Origin: Alviniconcha marisindica
Lineage: Eukaryota > Mollusca > Gastropoda > Provannidae
Assembly (NCBI GenBank): GCA_018857735.1
Contig: JABMCL010000188.1
Span: 1,237,501 to 1,301,500 of the forward strand
DNA: 64,000 nt
Direction of reading: 5' to 3'
Part shown: in pieces, positions 13,062 to 26,520 of the stretch
How the letters are laid out: each line of letters starts with the position of its first letter
Position numbering within the stretch: position 1 is the first letter of the stretch
Position numbers and translations under genes: made by a program
The notes under the pieces: model-generated
What the model was told of the DNA's origin: nothing
The model's database searches: none
Seen by the model: only the letters and a program-made list of their open reading frames with translations

Positions 13062-13191
13062 AATGGATTATTCCATTCTTAATCTGTTAAATATATTGTT
13101 TGAATGTGTTGCTCCTTATCCAGCGTCTAGTGTGCTTGCTAAAGCAGTTCAGAAGAGTGATGACCTGTACATTGCTCAGCTTGTTACTAAA
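13062..13191 (+). other. Exon-like 130-nt segment upstream of RER1
   Basis: An AG precedes position 13062 after a T-rich tract, and a perfect GTAAGT donor follows 13191. Between them an ATG at 13063 opens a frame of 43 codons (starting MDYSILNLLN) that runs straight through to the donor. The closest coding exon of RER1 begins about 400 bases further on. If spliced to 13586 the frame would stop at 13640, before the RER1 ATG, so this would act as an upstream ORF in a 5' leader. It could also be a stray transposon piece. Confidence 0.35.
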
Positions 13192-13239
13192 GTAAGTAAT
13201 AGTATTATAGTATAACTATAATCATAATAATGTTAGCAA

Positions 13240-13505
13240 TAGTGGATGAGCAGTGATTAACAAGCTTGCTAGAACTTCAGTAGTTGGTGAGCAGTAATCA
13301 ACAAACTAGCTAGAACTTCAGTATCTGGTGAGCAGTGGTCAACAAAGGAGCTAGAACTTCAACAGTGGGTGAGCAGTGATTAACAAACTGGCTAGAATTA
13401 GTACTAGCAGAAGTAGAACTTCATCAGTGGGTGGGTAGTAGTCAACAAACTAGCTAGAAGTAGAACTTCAGTGGTAGGTGAGCAGTGGTCTACAAGCTAG
13501 TTAGA
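13240..13505 (+). repeat. Minisatellite of about 48-60 bp upstream of RER1 coding exon 1
   Basis: Five to six diverged units contain GGTGAGCAGTGATTAACAAA and CTAGCTAGAACTTCAGTA-like blocks. They lie between the exon-like segment at 13062-13191 and the first RER1 coding exon. Confidence 0.8.
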
Positions 13506-13675
13506 ACTTCTTCAGCAACCCTCAGGATTGGCATTGGCCATTGTCCCTCTTTTCAAGTGATTGTAGATACTTTGATTTCTTCCAGCTGATGCTGCTTGAA
13601 CCAGGCTGGAAGGAAAGCTTCCATCCTGCAGAGAGACGATCCTAAGACAGCAGCCAAAGCAAAGAGAGAAGAAAG

Positions 13676-16600
13676 ATGGTTGTATTAGACGGGAAAGACG
13701 AGTCGGCATCTGCCCCTTCCCAGCCTAACGCAGTTGTCAGGTTCTTCAAGCGAATTGGTGAAGTGAGTACAGGGCGGTTTGGGTTTTTCTTTTTTTGGTC
13801 ACACAGTTGTCGCCTGCCTGGGTAATAAAGTCATATAATAATAATATGAATATCCACTAGCCAGAGAGAAGTATAGCTAGTTGGAGATTTGGCACCTTAA
13901 ATTTTAGAACAACATTTTTCCACATCACACTCAGCCTTGTTACTTTGTTTGCAGTTTTAGCCTAGTCAAAATGGTGATTGCATTGAAAACAACGCTGCTC
14001 TGATTTTAGCTGTTATGATAAAACTTTTTTATAAAATGCAAAGAAATCATCCATCACATTTGCAATTCAGGCAGAATGAGAATCATTAATAATTATTGTG
14101 ACTCAGAGAATTGGTAATTATTTTCTTGCCTGTGTTTTTTGTTTTTCTTTTATTTCTCTTGAAAGCAAACAACTGCATCAGCCATTATAATTTGTACAAA
14201 CTAGCTATAATTTGTACAACTAGTTTAACTTTTTATAAGCATAATAAAATAGCTGTCATAGTGTGTGTCTTTGACTGCTTTATTGTGCAGCTAATGTTCA
14301 TCTATTTTTGTTTGTCTTTTACTAGCTTCATCAGTACTACCTGGACCGTTTCACGCCTTACCTCATAGGACGATGGATCTTTTCCTTTCTTCTAGGTCTC
14401 GCCTATTTACTGCGTGTCTACATTTTACAGGTGGGTCTCATGCTCCTGTGTACACACTCAACATGTTTTAAGACATATATTCCTTCATCTAATCAGGGGC
14501 GCAAATACCCAGAGAAAATACTTATTTTATGCAAAATAAAAGCCTCTCATGTAGTTGCTCAATCTCCACACTTTCATTTATCGTACACACACCAAAAAAT
14601 AAAGGCCAATAAATAATGATTGTTATTAAAAAGAAAGTATATTGGGGGATTATTACAGAATGTATTCTACTGAAGCTGTCTGTCTCTAGTTCTCTGTCTC
14701 TGTCTGATAGAGGGGCACAGTGTTAGGTACCACATTGCAGAATGTATTCTACTGAAGCCGTCTGTCTCTAGTTCTCTGTCTCTGTCTGATAGAGGGGCAC
14801 AGTGTCAGTACCACATTGCAGAATGTATTCTACTGAAGCTGTCCGTCTCTAGTTCTCTGTCTCTGTCTGATAGAGGGGCACAGTGTCAGTACCACAATGT
14901 ATTGGTGTTGACATCTTTGTCCTCAAGCTGCCCTACCAGATGACATTCTGTATGTACTGTCACTGTCAGCATTTGCAAGTGGCTTTTAGTTTTACGTGAG
15001 AAACTACACTCAGCAGGAGCATAAACTGCATCACCTGTCATTGTTTGTCTCATATATAAAAAATATAAAAAAGGGGGGGGGGGGTAACTGAAAGTGCAGG
15101 CTTTTAGAATAGGCCTTCTGTTTACCTTTTTGTGCGTTTGGATTAAAAACATATTGCTTAATTTGTGCTGTCTTTTTCGTTTCTCCTCACAGGGTTGGTA
15201 CATTGTGACGTATGCACTTGGGATTTATCTGCTGAATTTGTTCATTGCATTCCTGACACCGAAAATCGACCCTGCCGTCCTGGATGACAGTGATGGTGAG
15301 TTGTGTTCACTGTAACTGCAGCTTTTTCTTTTTGTTCTTCATTATGGTTTCTGATGTAGCCTGCTACCTCCAGGGTTGCCTGGCTGCAAGTCTGGCAAAT
15401 TGAGTTGGATTTTCTCAGCCTGGAGGAAAACAGTTTGAAAAAGGGATCCCAGGACCAGTAGAAAGGAGAGCAGCAAAGCAAGAGTATGTGCAGCAAAAAG
15501 CTGGCATTGGCTAACTTTGTTCCTGGCAGGCACCGTGCACTAGAGTTTTCATTCAGATTTTGGCAGAGTTGAGGCAGCTGCTCGCTGGTTTCTGAGGTTA
15601 GATCACGTAGGTTGCCATATGACATGCTTCAGAAGCTGTTTTGCTTTCACAGTCTTTATACTCAAGCATTTTACAGGGGGCTCTGACAGTGTGAGACTTA
15701 TTGGAGGTAGTTTTGATAGATGTGGAGACAGGGATAGCCCCTTCAGTGGCGTAACCAATTATGGTAGAGTTTGGAGCAAAGTTGCTGGAAAGGGAAGCTT
15801 GGAATGTGCTGTGTCAGTGTGTGTGTTTCTCCTGTTCCCCCCCCCCCCCCCCCACCTCCCTCACTTTTTTTCTGGGTTGTTTTGTGTTATTTGTTTTTAG
15901 CAGGTCCATTCCAGCTTGACCTGACTGTATTCTTTCTGTCACCAGAAGATGGTCCCTCATTACCAACAAAAGCCAATGAAGAATTCCGGCCTTTTATGCG
16001 GCGGTTACCAGAGTTTAAATTTTGGTAAGTGAGTGGCAGAAGAAGCGAGCTGTGTGGTAACCAGTATGACATTGACAAGGACTAGGCCCAGTCTTCATAC
16101 AATGGGATTCCGTTATAATCTTCAATTCATGCTGTGACCTAACACATTGCATTTGTTCTGTACGTTGCTGGGTTGTGTTTGTTGTAATGTTAGTAAATCT
16201 GTGCACTTGGAATAGGTAATGAATAAGAGCTGCGTAGTCATCTTTTTGAGTTGTATGCAAGAAGAAGAAAAATGAGTCGCAGTAACCTGCTAGCCAGGTG
16301 CAGCTTATGACTTCATTGTTGTGATTTTCTGGGGCTCTGTAAAGCTGATGATTCGTTGAATGCCTGGGTGAGCACTGATGCGCACACGGTCTTTGGTGAG
16401 TTTGCCAGCCATTTAACCCTTTTGTAGCTGACACTGCCATCACAGCCCCACTTCAGCTGCCTTGCCAGGCTGTCGCAGAAAGACCCATGGAATGCAAATG
16501 ATCCGCTGTACATGAGGATAGCATGGTCTGTTTTTGACCCAATCTTTATGAGCTTTGGTGTGGTGTTAGAGAATGCCATACTGGATGCAGTGTCGGTGGC

Positions 16601-18650
16601 ATGTGAAGACTTGTTTTCATAATAATAAAAAATTAAACAAAGGTGAAGCACCTGAGACTGCATGGCTATTCCAGTTTGTACAGTTGAGTGTGTTAGGTGC
16701 AGATTGAGGTGAAGGCCCAGTGATGTGAGTGGTCCTGTGTTTGTGTGCAGGTACTCAGCAACCAAAGCGATACTGATCGGCATGATATGCACGTTTTTTG
16801 AGGCCTTGAACATCCCTGTGTTCTGGCCCATCCTCGTCATGTATTTCATCATTCTCTTTACTATCACCATGAAGCGCCAAATAAAGGTGGGTTTGTGTCG
16901 TGTGTGCACGCATATTTTGTGTTTTAGGTCGTGATCACGCTAGCCGTTTTTCAAACCAGTGTGCCATTTGTAAGGCAGCAAAAGTGGTTCACGGAAACTG
17001 GTTCGGCAGTCACTGTAACTGATCAGGTACATGGCTGTCATTTCTACTAGCAGAGACCCCCATGGTAGTACTGTCATACTTCTTGAGCTTTACCTGAAGA
17101 AAAAGAAGAAAAAAAGTTTTTAAAAAAAAATGACTGCTAGCATTGTGAAACCAGATCAAAGCACATAAAAGGTTAAAAGGATCATTGATTTTATGTCCAC
17201 AATGTGTCCTTTTAGTGCAGGTACCCTCAAGCTACAAACAAAATACTACACTAACAAAAAAACGAAACTGAAAGTAAAAATTGTCACTCAGTAAAGATGC
17301 TTGCACTTACTTTTTTGTATTGTTTTGTGTTGTATAGTTAAAATCAGCATTTGTTTAAATTTTATTTTTAACCTTTTGTTTGTTTTGAGCTTTACCTGTT
17401 CATAGTCAATGACTTGAATCATATTTCAGGATCACAGTATTGCTGAACTATTTTAACTCAAATGTTTGTCAGTTTGTGGCCTTAGCAAATTAATTTGAAA
17501 CTTTGTACAAGTGTTAATGATGTCAACTGTATCACAAGTATACCACTATTTTTTTCAATTTTCTCATGTAAACACACTTTAAACGAGGTTTTTCAGACTT
17601 TGCATGATTAAAACCTTGCTCGGGGTCTACCTGTTCATATCTTTGTCTGATGAAGTATGAACAATGTTTGGGTGTTACAGACATTAAAAACATAACGCTC
17701 AAAAGTGTGCTTTACATGACTGATGTGTACGTTGTGTAAAGCCCGTTCTTAATTGGGTGAACATTTGCTTCGCCAAACATAGTTTGGTGCATTTGCCGAA
17801 CTTTACTTTGTTTCTTAATTGAGCTTATAGTTCGCCAAACATGGTTCGGACAGTTCGACGAACTATACTTTGTTCTTAACTGGCTTATAATGAGATGCAA
17901 GCTTTGGCCCGAACTTGCAGCAGACAGCATGATCCAAAATGTAGGCTAAAGTCAAGTCGTCAAGTCAATATACTTTAATCATCCCGCACAGGGTAATTCA
18001 ACTAACTACTATATCATTCTGGGTCCCAGAGACACGGCTGCACTTCCCACAAGTCAACAAATAAATAAATTCCCTCCAAAGCGAGTGAAATACCTAGCGA
18101 TACCGCCATCCATTTTTTCTTTTTCCTCATCCACAGGAGAGCTCTCCGCTCTCAGCCAATCAGAGGCAAGGTTCGTCGAATAGGGCGAATATTCCCAGAA
18201 CATGTTGAGCGAAGCTTTTTGGAACCCGAATATAGCTTCATCACAGATGGATGAATACCCAAACTATATTCACAAAGCAAAAGTTCGCCCAATTAAAGAG
18301 CCAATTATATTCGCCGAATACTCCCAACTGTGTTCGTGAACAAATGTTCGCCCAATTAAGAACAGGCTAAAGGAAGGTAACTGGCACTTTTTATACTTTT
18401 TGTGCTTGTTTTATTTCATATAGATTTGATTTGATTTTTTTTACTATTGACTAATAACTTGTGGGTTTTTTTCTCCTCCCCCTTTACACTCCCCCCCCTG
18501 CAAAAGAGAAATAATCCTGTACTTTAATGACTTACAATTATTGACTCTCTTTTTTTCCAGCACATGATCAAGTATCGATATCTGCCTTTCTCGCACGGCA
18601 AAGCCAAGTACAAGGGCAAAGAGGACTCAGGAAAAGTTATCTCCTCCTAG
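13676..18650 (+). CDS. RER1: RER1, Golgi/ER retrieval receptor
   Basis: RER1 is a four-helix membrane protein of the early Golgi. It returns escaped ER membrane proteins and unassembled subunits to the ER in COPI vesicles. Coding exons are 13676-13762, 14326-14430, 15193-15295, 15946-16024, 16751-16886 and 18561-18650. All have GT-AG borders and consistent phase and give 199 aa (the human protein is 196). Hallmarks are [12 protein letters not shown] (65-76), the acidic PAVLDDSD loop, [16 protein letters not shown] (110-125), [12 protein letters not shown] (147-158), MKRQIKHMIKYRY and a GKEDSGK tail. Helices lie near 42-64, 65-85, 130-146 and 148-165. The ATG in exon 13586-13762 is chosen because it gives the expected N-terminal length; that exon's 5' border is inferred. 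Identification is by recalled family sequence and is firm. Confidence 0.97.
14657..14897 (+). repeat. 82-bp tandem repeat, three copies
   Basis: Units begin GAATGTATTCTACTGAAGC at about 14658, 14740 and 14821 and differ by a few bases only, in RER1 intron between 14430 and 15193. Confidence 0.92.
17736..18371. mobile_element. MITE with terminal inverted repeats in the last RER1 intron
   Basis: The left end (AGCCCGTTCTTAATTGGGTG) and the reverse complement of the right end (AGCCTGTTCTTAATTGGGCG) match at 18 of 20 bases, and similarity continues inward (GAACATTTG). Subterminal copies of TTCGCCAAACAT occur in the left arm, with related GTTCGCCC motifs in the right arm. Flanks TAA and AAA could be a 3-bp TWA target duplication, as in PIF/Harbinger elements. 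There is no transposase, so it is non-autonomous. Confidence 0.75.
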
Positions 18651-21600
18651 GCCACCACTGCTTCCTTCTGCTCACCGGGGGCAGTGTGTACTCGTACATC
18701 GCTGCGCTCATTTCAGTGACATTTACATTGTGTTTATCTCACCTGAGTCAGACTGTATTGTGTGTGCTGTCAAGAGGTTGATGTACAAGAAACAGGACAT
18801 GTTTACAGTGGCAAAAAATGTGGTTTTAGTAAGTGAAGAAAAGAGTAAGTAAAGATGGAACAGTATATGGCTTTCACTCGGCTACTTTTTTTGTTTTCTT
18901 GGGGTTTTTTGTTTGTTGGTTTTTTTGGAAGAGGCAAGGGTTGAAGGGTAATGAATGTCTACAATAAGGATCACTCGTGTTTTCATGTCAAAGAGGTCAC
19001 TGCTCTGTGTGAACCAGTCCAGGATCCAACCCTTGAACCCTGTTGACTGGCAGCGCTGGAGGCCTCTCTCGAGGTTTGATGTCGATGATCCACGCTTGAT
19101 TCACCCTACTGAACATCAGTGCGTGTTTTGGTTGCATGCTTCTTTGGGCATAGACTTACTGCTATGTACAGATGTGTGTGGTTTTGGGGGTTGTTGTTTT
19201 TGTTTTAATAGAAGAACCCATTTTCAGTGCGTGTGTCAACACTAAATGATGTCAGTCAAAATGCTTTCTGCTTAGTTTACACTTTAACTGAAAGCCACAC
19301 CCGTTAATTGAAAACGTTATTCACCCGGATGTCCTCGGTGCTGGCATAATTGTCCCGTTTGGACTCGCCGACAGCACCAGCCTGGCGGGTGGAGTTTATT
19401 TTTTTACAAATTCTGAGCTGGGGTGAGAAGATTTGGGAACAATCAGCTTGTGGTGAATTTCAGCCTTTAGTTTTTGTATCCGAAAAGCCATTGACCGCTG
19501 TGCAGAAAACTAATGACAACTGTGTTTAATTCGGACAAGGCTAAAGATTAAGACTGTGAATCATTTCCACATCAGATAGCGCTTCCCCCCAACTATTCAG
19601 GGAGAGGTCACAGCACTACAGGACGTAGCAGTAAACCCGCATTTCCCACCATTCTTCATCAGGCAGACTGTACCAACAAGCAGCGTTATTGGTATTATCA
19701 TGTCAACGATAACAATTTCAAAGTCACGGGCGTCTGTCTGTGGTGCCATTGTTTAAACGTTAACCCGACATATTTTCAGGTCAGGTTCAAGCCTGGCTTT
19801 GAGGCATAAACATGTGCAAGCCTTTTCTCCTCTTGGGGGGGGGGGGGGGGGGGGGCTTTTAGTTTTTATTGACCAGTTGGTGCAGCTGTAAATAAGTACT
19901 GATACATCCGGGGATGGGGTGGGGATTAACATGCAGTACACTGGCATCACACGGAGGGGCAGCACAGCCACTGCCAGCTCTCATCCACGTGCTGCAATGA
20001 AACAGAGTTCAGCTTTTCCTCTGAGCCCTTGTAGCTTGGTGACTGAGTTAACTTTGTTTGCTTCAAGCCCGTTCAGTGTGGGAATGGTGAACTGTCCAGT
20101 TTTCACGTGCTGTCCATTCCTGTCCACTTGCTGCCATGAACTTGAGTGTAGGCACTGTTCATACCATCCCTTGTAGCTTCCTAAATGATTCATTTGTGGG
20201 GGGGGGGGGGTGTTTGCCCCAAACTCATACATTGTGTGAAGGGTAAATTGTTCCATCTTTCAAGTTCCAACAGGTTTTCTCCATCTGCCCTTTCTGAACC
20301 AGCAAGTACTTCATAAACCAAGCGTGACACTGAAATACCCCATGATTTGGGACTGAGGAGAACAGTCGGTCTGTGTTGTTGCTGCTTTTTGTTCTGTTTT
20401 TTTCTCTTTTGTTTTTTTGTTTTTGTGGCTGGGGTCTTGATGCAAGTTCTCTTATAGAAGAACTCTGTGTGCGTATGTGTGTATGCGTGTGGGGGGGGAA
20501 AAGGGGGCGGGTGGCTGCCGCCAGCAAGAGGCAAGCTGTCTGTGTCATTCATTCAAGAATTAGCAACAATTGTCAGTGGTGTTGAATTTGCTGCAAGTGT
20601 TAGTGAACAGCTGTGTGCTAAAAGTCTGCTGTCAGTATACAGGTTTTAAACCCCGGAATAATCCCAAGTGTGGTCTGCCTGAGTGATTTGCAGACATTCC
20701 TTTATGGAAAACCTGCGTGAAGGAAAGTTAATAAACACTGGGGTTTTCTGATGGGTGCATTTGCAGAAAAGATGTGCTAGAAAAGCAGAAATTTGTTGAT
20801 GATTCTCAAAATGACATGCTCTTGATATTTTTTTCAGGGTTTGTTTAAGGAAGCAGCTTGTACTGCATGTGGAGGGGATATGTTTGTGTTTGTGCTCTAT
20901 TTATGAATTGGATTTTTTTTTTGTCCCATGTGAAAAATCACACAAGTCTATGCAATGATCATGGCTGGTCGGGGTCAGTCTATTCCTGATAGCTGTCTAA
21001 GCAACATCTGTCAGACTTTACATTCTGATAATCACCACTGATCTTGCAGGGGTAAAGCTAGCAGTGGAATACATCATCCATTCCAGTAATGAATGAACAG
21101 TTCTCTGTTTTGTTTGCACCGCTTAAAGACACGCTTTTCTGCCAAGGTTTACTCCATCAACAATTCTTTGTTGATTCAACACCAAGTGTTGCTCCAGGGG
21201 TGGGTCACACAGGCTCCAAACAGGGCCACTCTCCGGTCTAGTGGAGTCAGCAGTGGAACTCTCTTCCGTGCGGTTGTTGGTTTTCTTTCAAAATGGTACA
21301 GTTTTGTCATCACTTACCACCGTGGTCATCTTTCAAGGCCATTAATCATAATCTGATGCATTGACACATTCCCACCAACCCTACAGTTTCTGATGAAAAT
21401 GGTCAGAGATTAGAGACTGAAAAATAGTGACAACTAATCTCACTTCTACAGCGGCCAGTCCCCATTAACACCACTTTTCAGTGAACTGATTTTCCTGTAC
21501 TCTGCGCAAACCTTGGTGTTGGTATTTTCCAGGACACCATAGAAGTGAAGATTTCAAACTGTATGGGATAATAACCTGCACCAAGCCCTACGTGTTCACA

Positions 21601-22160
21601 GCAGTTGGGTGCCCTGGCTCTTTTTTGAGGACATAATTTATTTATTTTTTAAACTGTTGTTCTCCAGCACTGAATGCGAGTCAGCTGAGTGTTTGCTCAT
21701 CTTCGTTTTACCTGTACATAGTTACTTGTATATACAATACCCCATATACATGATTGTTACCATTCAACTCGGTGTCCATTGCGTCACTGATTTGAATCTT
21801 GTCATTCTGACAGCGTTGACTGCTTCGTTGCAAATGCGACGGTATAGAAAGTCGAATGGACTTTCAAAACCTCTAGTTTGTCTTCAAGGATTCAAGTGAC
21901 ATGAGTGTGAGAGGTTATTTTGAATAATTGTATGTAGGCTAGGCTTTCTTGAATTTAAACGATAATATATACTTCTGCTGTCAGCTACAAGGCATAACGT
22001 GTGCTTGCTGTCGGTTGCACTTACGCTAGATTTGATTACTCAGCTGTCACTTTGTATGTATTAGTTACACCTTAAAGTTGCTGTGATGAGCTACGTTTCT
22101 TAAACATGTACAGCTTTTTTGATCTGGCTCACCTCTGTGGTTGGCTAGGTGTGAAATCGC
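18651..22160 (+). other. Probable RER1 3'UTR / downstream region, no gene seen
   Basis: No coding exon is recognisable on either strand. The stretch contains an 18-base G run at 19837-19854, a shorter G run near 20199-20210 and otherwise unique-looking AT-moderate sequence. It is consistent with a long 3'UTR ending at the AATAAA at 22161. Confidence 0.35.
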
Positions 22161-22166
22161 AATAAA
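22161..22166 (+). terminator. AATAAA, candidate RER1 polyadenylation signal
   Basis: The hexamer is followed within 40 bases by T-rich and GT-rich sequence. It lies 3.5 kb after the RER1 stop codon, so it implies a long 3'UTR. Earlier signals may be used. Confidence 0.35.
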
Positions 22167-23224
22167 TATGTTTGTTTTTCAAAAACTCCTAATCTTTTTT
22201 TGTGTGGACTAGTTATCCTTTGCACAGTCGGGACTTTTTCTTTTCTTCCCACTTCAGATTCTGAATTCTGTCCTTCAGTCTCCAAAAGTTTAACGTGTCT
22301 TTCTGTTTAGTTTCGGATTATATTCATTTTCTGTTTAATTTCTGATATATATTAATTTTCTGTTTAATTTCTGATATATATTAATTTTGTTTAATTTCTG
22401 ATATATTCATTTTAATTTCTGATTATATTCATTTCATGATCATACAACTATTCCTCCTATTCCTATGATTATATTCATTTCATTATCATACAACTATTCT
22501 TACATCAACATGATTTACCGTGATTTTAAAGGTGCTTTGTTTGCCTACTTTAAGGCCAGTTCAATTCCCTTGTTTCCAGACTGATTCGGGGCTACAATAA
22601 GAACAGCATACTGAAGCATATTGAGAAATGAAACTAGTATTTTGTGTAGGTTTTTGTTCTTCTTCTTCTTCTTTTGGGGGGGGGGCCTGTAGTTTTGAGC
22701 CTTAAGAGATGAGACTGACATAACCTTGTCATTCTTATTTATGGACTTCCATAAAAAGGTGTGGGGTTTAGTTTTGATCAGCATACTATTAACTGTATGT
22801 CTGGACCTGTTGAAAACTTGACAGTGGAGTTTTGGCAGACACTGTTTACGGAAGATCTTTCAGACTTTGTATGATGACATCCTCATTTGCTTCCCCTGTT
22901 TGTATGCTTCTGGTGACCTTGACCCAGTTTCAAGGTTCCAGCAACATCAAAACCCGAGGTATGGCTGCAAGTTGCATTTCCCAGAGGAGTTTGTATCTGA
23001 TCAAGAGGAATCTTTTTATGATATCAGTTACATAATCATTGCATTGATTTGGGTGCCAGGCCCTTTTGGCAAGTCAGTGAACTCAGACTGTCGGTGGACT
23101 CCAGAAGGAAGAAGAAGAATGATCTCATACATGCGTACATTTCTTACTTTGCAGTAAGGCAAAAAATGGATTGTGTTCAGAATACAGCAAAAACTTTGTA
23201 TGTTGCTGCCTTGCTAGACACTGT

Positions 23225-23470
23225 TTAGCAAGATCTTTAAACTTTGCATCATAATAAACCAAGATCTTTAAACTTTGCAACCTAATAAACCAAGATCTTT
23301 AAACTTTGCAACCTAATAAACCAAGATCTTTCAACTCTGCATCATACTAAACCAAGATCTTTAAACTTATGCATCATACTAAACCAAGATCTTTAAACTT
23401 TGCTCTTGGTTTATTATGATGCAACCTAATAAACCAAGATCTTTAAACTTTGCATCATACTAAACCAGCG
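23225..23470 (+). repeat. 32-bp tandem repeat with an inverted segment
   Basis: Seven or eight units of AATAAACCAAGATCTTTAAA plus CTTTGCATCATA. At about 23402-23422 part of a unit is in inverted orientation (CTCTTGGTTTATTATGATGC). Confidence 0.85.
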
Positions 23471-23734
23471 ATGTTACTTCCTTTATGAACAGCCTCAGTC
23501 CTCGCTCTGTTCATGCTACCTGTATGCAGTTTCAGCAGCCCAGCTGCTGAATCAACCGCAAAATGTACGCTGCTTTGCAACAGCAACAGTCTTCTACGTA
23601 AACTCAATCACAAAGTCGATTTGGGCAGCTCTGCCAGTTTTGTACTGGCTGCAATAAACACAGGTACAAAACCTTGATTTTCCCAAAATCTTTTCAGAAA
23701 GTTTTAAACCCACTTGACATTGCTGTGTGGAGGC

Positions 23735-23905
23735 TGTTACGGGTAAGTGGTTACTATCACTGTTTACTGGGCTGTATGTGTGCTAGCTAGCTGATGATAA
23801 GTGGTTACTATTGCCATTTACTGGGCTAGCTGGCATAGAGATCGATCTTGATCTGTGGTCTAGCTAGCTAACGATAAGTGGTTGCTATCGCCATTTACTG
23901 GGCCA
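23735..23905 (+). repeat. Short tandem repeat of about 60-70 bp
   Basis: Three copies of GATAAGTGGTTACTATCGCC-type sequence followed by ATTTACTGGGCTAGCTGG. Confidence 0.75.
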
Positions 23906-24565
23906 GCTGGTAGGGCAAGTAAAACTCCTAAACGTTGTCCAGTATCTCTTTCAGACACTTGGGTGCCACCAGTTTTGTGGTACCTTTCTGACCACAATGT
24001 ACAGAGCTTTCTCTTTCTTGGCACATTGTTTCTACAAATGTTGCAATCCTGAACTCACGGACTTTCAAGACCTTTTTAGAAAAAAATCCAAATTCCACAG
24101 ATTACTTGGGTCATGTGTCCAACTTGAATGCACCCTCATATGTACATGAGCAAGACGGGCACTTAAAGGCTGCAGAAGTGTGCATTCCAAAGAGCTAAAG
24201 TGTCTGAGATGTTGGTTCAACTCTCAGTCTTTTCACTGAATTACATTGTAAGGCTTGAAGTTTGTCACCAGCTACTTTTTTTTTTTTTTTTTTTTTTTAG
24301 GTCTCTCCTGGATTATGGTTTTGTTAGCCAAACAGAATGATAATGAGTGAATTATGATTGTGTGGTTATGTGCTGTACCCGGAGTAAAATTTTATCACCA
24401 TTCATTGATTAAACACTGGTTAAACTGAAGACTGTGTGTATGTGCATATAATTATGTATGCGTGTTGTCATTTAAGTAAAGGTATAGGAATGGGATGTTA
24501 GCACCATGTCAAAAGAGAATGATAAAACGTGAAGAAGAAGAAGAAAAAGACAACAAATTTTCATA

Positions 24566-24571
24566 TTTATT
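24566..24571 (-). terminator. AATAAA on minus strand, possible distal CCDC150 poly(A) signal
   Basis: Reads AATAAA on the minus strand, 5 kb after the CCDC150 stop codon. It is one of several possible signals; its use would give a long 3'UTR crossing the 90-bp and 59-bp arrays. Confidence 0.2.
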
Positions 24572-25204
24572 TTTATGTGTAATTCTCACATTCAAATAGG
24601 GACACTGCATACACTGACACACACTACCACATTCAAGTTGGTTACATTGCCACTCTACTGTTGGTTACATGCCTGCTGGTTACACACTTGCTGCACAGCA
24701 AATACCCGTAGTTACAGTAACTGAACATCGCACAGCACAGCCAAACCGGTCATTATAAACATACGTACAAGCTGACACCAACAAGTTGACACCACAGAAC
24801 CATTTCTCTGGAGCCGCATGAAATCAAGATACTAGATATCTTTTTTTCAAATTCAGCGATAGAATGATCTTGCATCAGACTCAGAGAGAAAAACAAAACT
24901 CCTGCGATCTTCCACGTTTTATGTGAATGCATCAAAGTGACAGTCACTTCAAATGGTGGTTTGTTTGTTGGTGGGTGTGGGTTGTGTTTTTTTTTTTGGG
25001 GGGGGGTGGGGGGGCTAACACTGTATAGTAATGTGGCTTTTCCGCATCAGGCAGTTAGAAACAAAGGACAAAAAGGAAAGCAGTCCATGCCGAGTGCCTC
25101 TTGGCTGAGAGTACGGTGTTGACGCTGTAACCCTAGCTGTCAGAAAGCCTTCAAAATCAGTCCTGGGCATAGCAGCAGTGGCCTACTTTGTGCTGCTTAC
25201 TGTG

Positions 25205-25270
25205 CACCAAACTGCAGATCCATCACACATTACAGATTCATCACACATTACAGATTCATCACACATTACC
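25205..25270 (+). repeat. 18-bp tandem repeat
   Basis: Three to four copies of AGATTCATCACACATTAC. Confidence 0.9.
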
Positions 25271-25599
25271 TGGTCATTTTCAGTCATTCAAAGCAGACCG
25301 GGATTAAGCACCATTTACACCACTGTTGGCTATCACTATCACACAGCAACTTGCACAGCACTTACCTACAAGAATGTAATGTACAGATTTTACAAGCCTC
25401 AATTTCGCCAAAGTGAACAATGTTAAATAGTTCAATTTCAAGAACACTTAGCATGATCATGCAATCAAGGTTCATGAAGCACAAGTGAGGGATCCCAAAC
25501 TTTGTTAAAATCTGAGCAGTTCAGACTTCGGACAAACACCACACATGATAACAGATCCCATTCACACAGCATCGCACAGTCCATGACTGTGTAGACTGC

Positions 25600-26520
25600 A
25601 TGCCTGAACATAGCCTGTATGTTGTTACATAGTACACACATACACTCCCAATGTTGGTAGACAGCCTGTATGTTGTTACACAACACACACATATACTCCT
25701 TTCGTTGGTAGCCATAGCCTGTACGTTGTTACATAGCACAAACACACACATACACTCCCTATGTTGGTAGACCTAGCCTGTATGTTGTTACATAGCACAA
25801 ACACATACACTCCCTATGTTGGTAGCCATAGCCTGTATGTTGTTACATAGCACAAACACACACATACACTCCCTATGTTGGCAGACATAGCCTGTATGTT
25901 GATACATAGCACAAACACACACTCCCTATGTTGGTAAACATAGCCTGTATGTTTTATGTAACGCAGACACATACACTCCCTATGGTAGTAGACCTAGCCT
26001 GTATGTTGTTACATAACACACATACACTATGTTGGTAGACAGCCTGAATATTGTTATATAACACAAACACATACACTCCCTATGTTGATAGACATCGCCT
26101 GTATGGTGTTACATAATGCAAACACACATACACTCCCTATGTTGGTAGATCTAACCTATATGTTGTTACACAACACAAACTCCCTATGTTGGTAGACATA
26201 GCCTGTATGTTGTTACACATACAGCACACACATACACTCCCTATGTTGGTAGATCTAACCTATATGTTGTTACACAACACAAACACACACTCCCTATGTT
26301 GGTAGACCTAGCCTGTATGTTGTTACATAGTGCAAACACACACATACACTCCCTAAGTTGGTAGATCTAACCTATATGTTGTCACACAACACAAACACAC
26401 ACTCCCTATGTTGGTAGACCTAGCCTGTATGTCGTTACACAGCACACACATACACTCCCTATGTTGGTAGACCTAGCCTGTATGTTGTTACACAGTACAC
26501 TCATGCACTCCCTATACTGG
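25600..26520 (+). repeat. Minisatellite of about 59 bp, about 15 units
   Basis: Units contain TAGCCTGTATGTTGTTACAT, a CA-rich spacer of variable length and ACTCCCTATGTTGGTAGAC. Variation is mostly in the CA part. Confidence 0.9.

Larger units (their letters stand above)
22186..25600. other. Region between convergent RER1 and CCDC150, no gene seen
   Basis: Contains the 32-bp and 60-70-bp repeats, an 18-base poly(T) near 24279, an AAGAAG stretch near 24533 and no recognisable exon. It may include 3'UTR of either neighbour. Confidence 0.4.
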
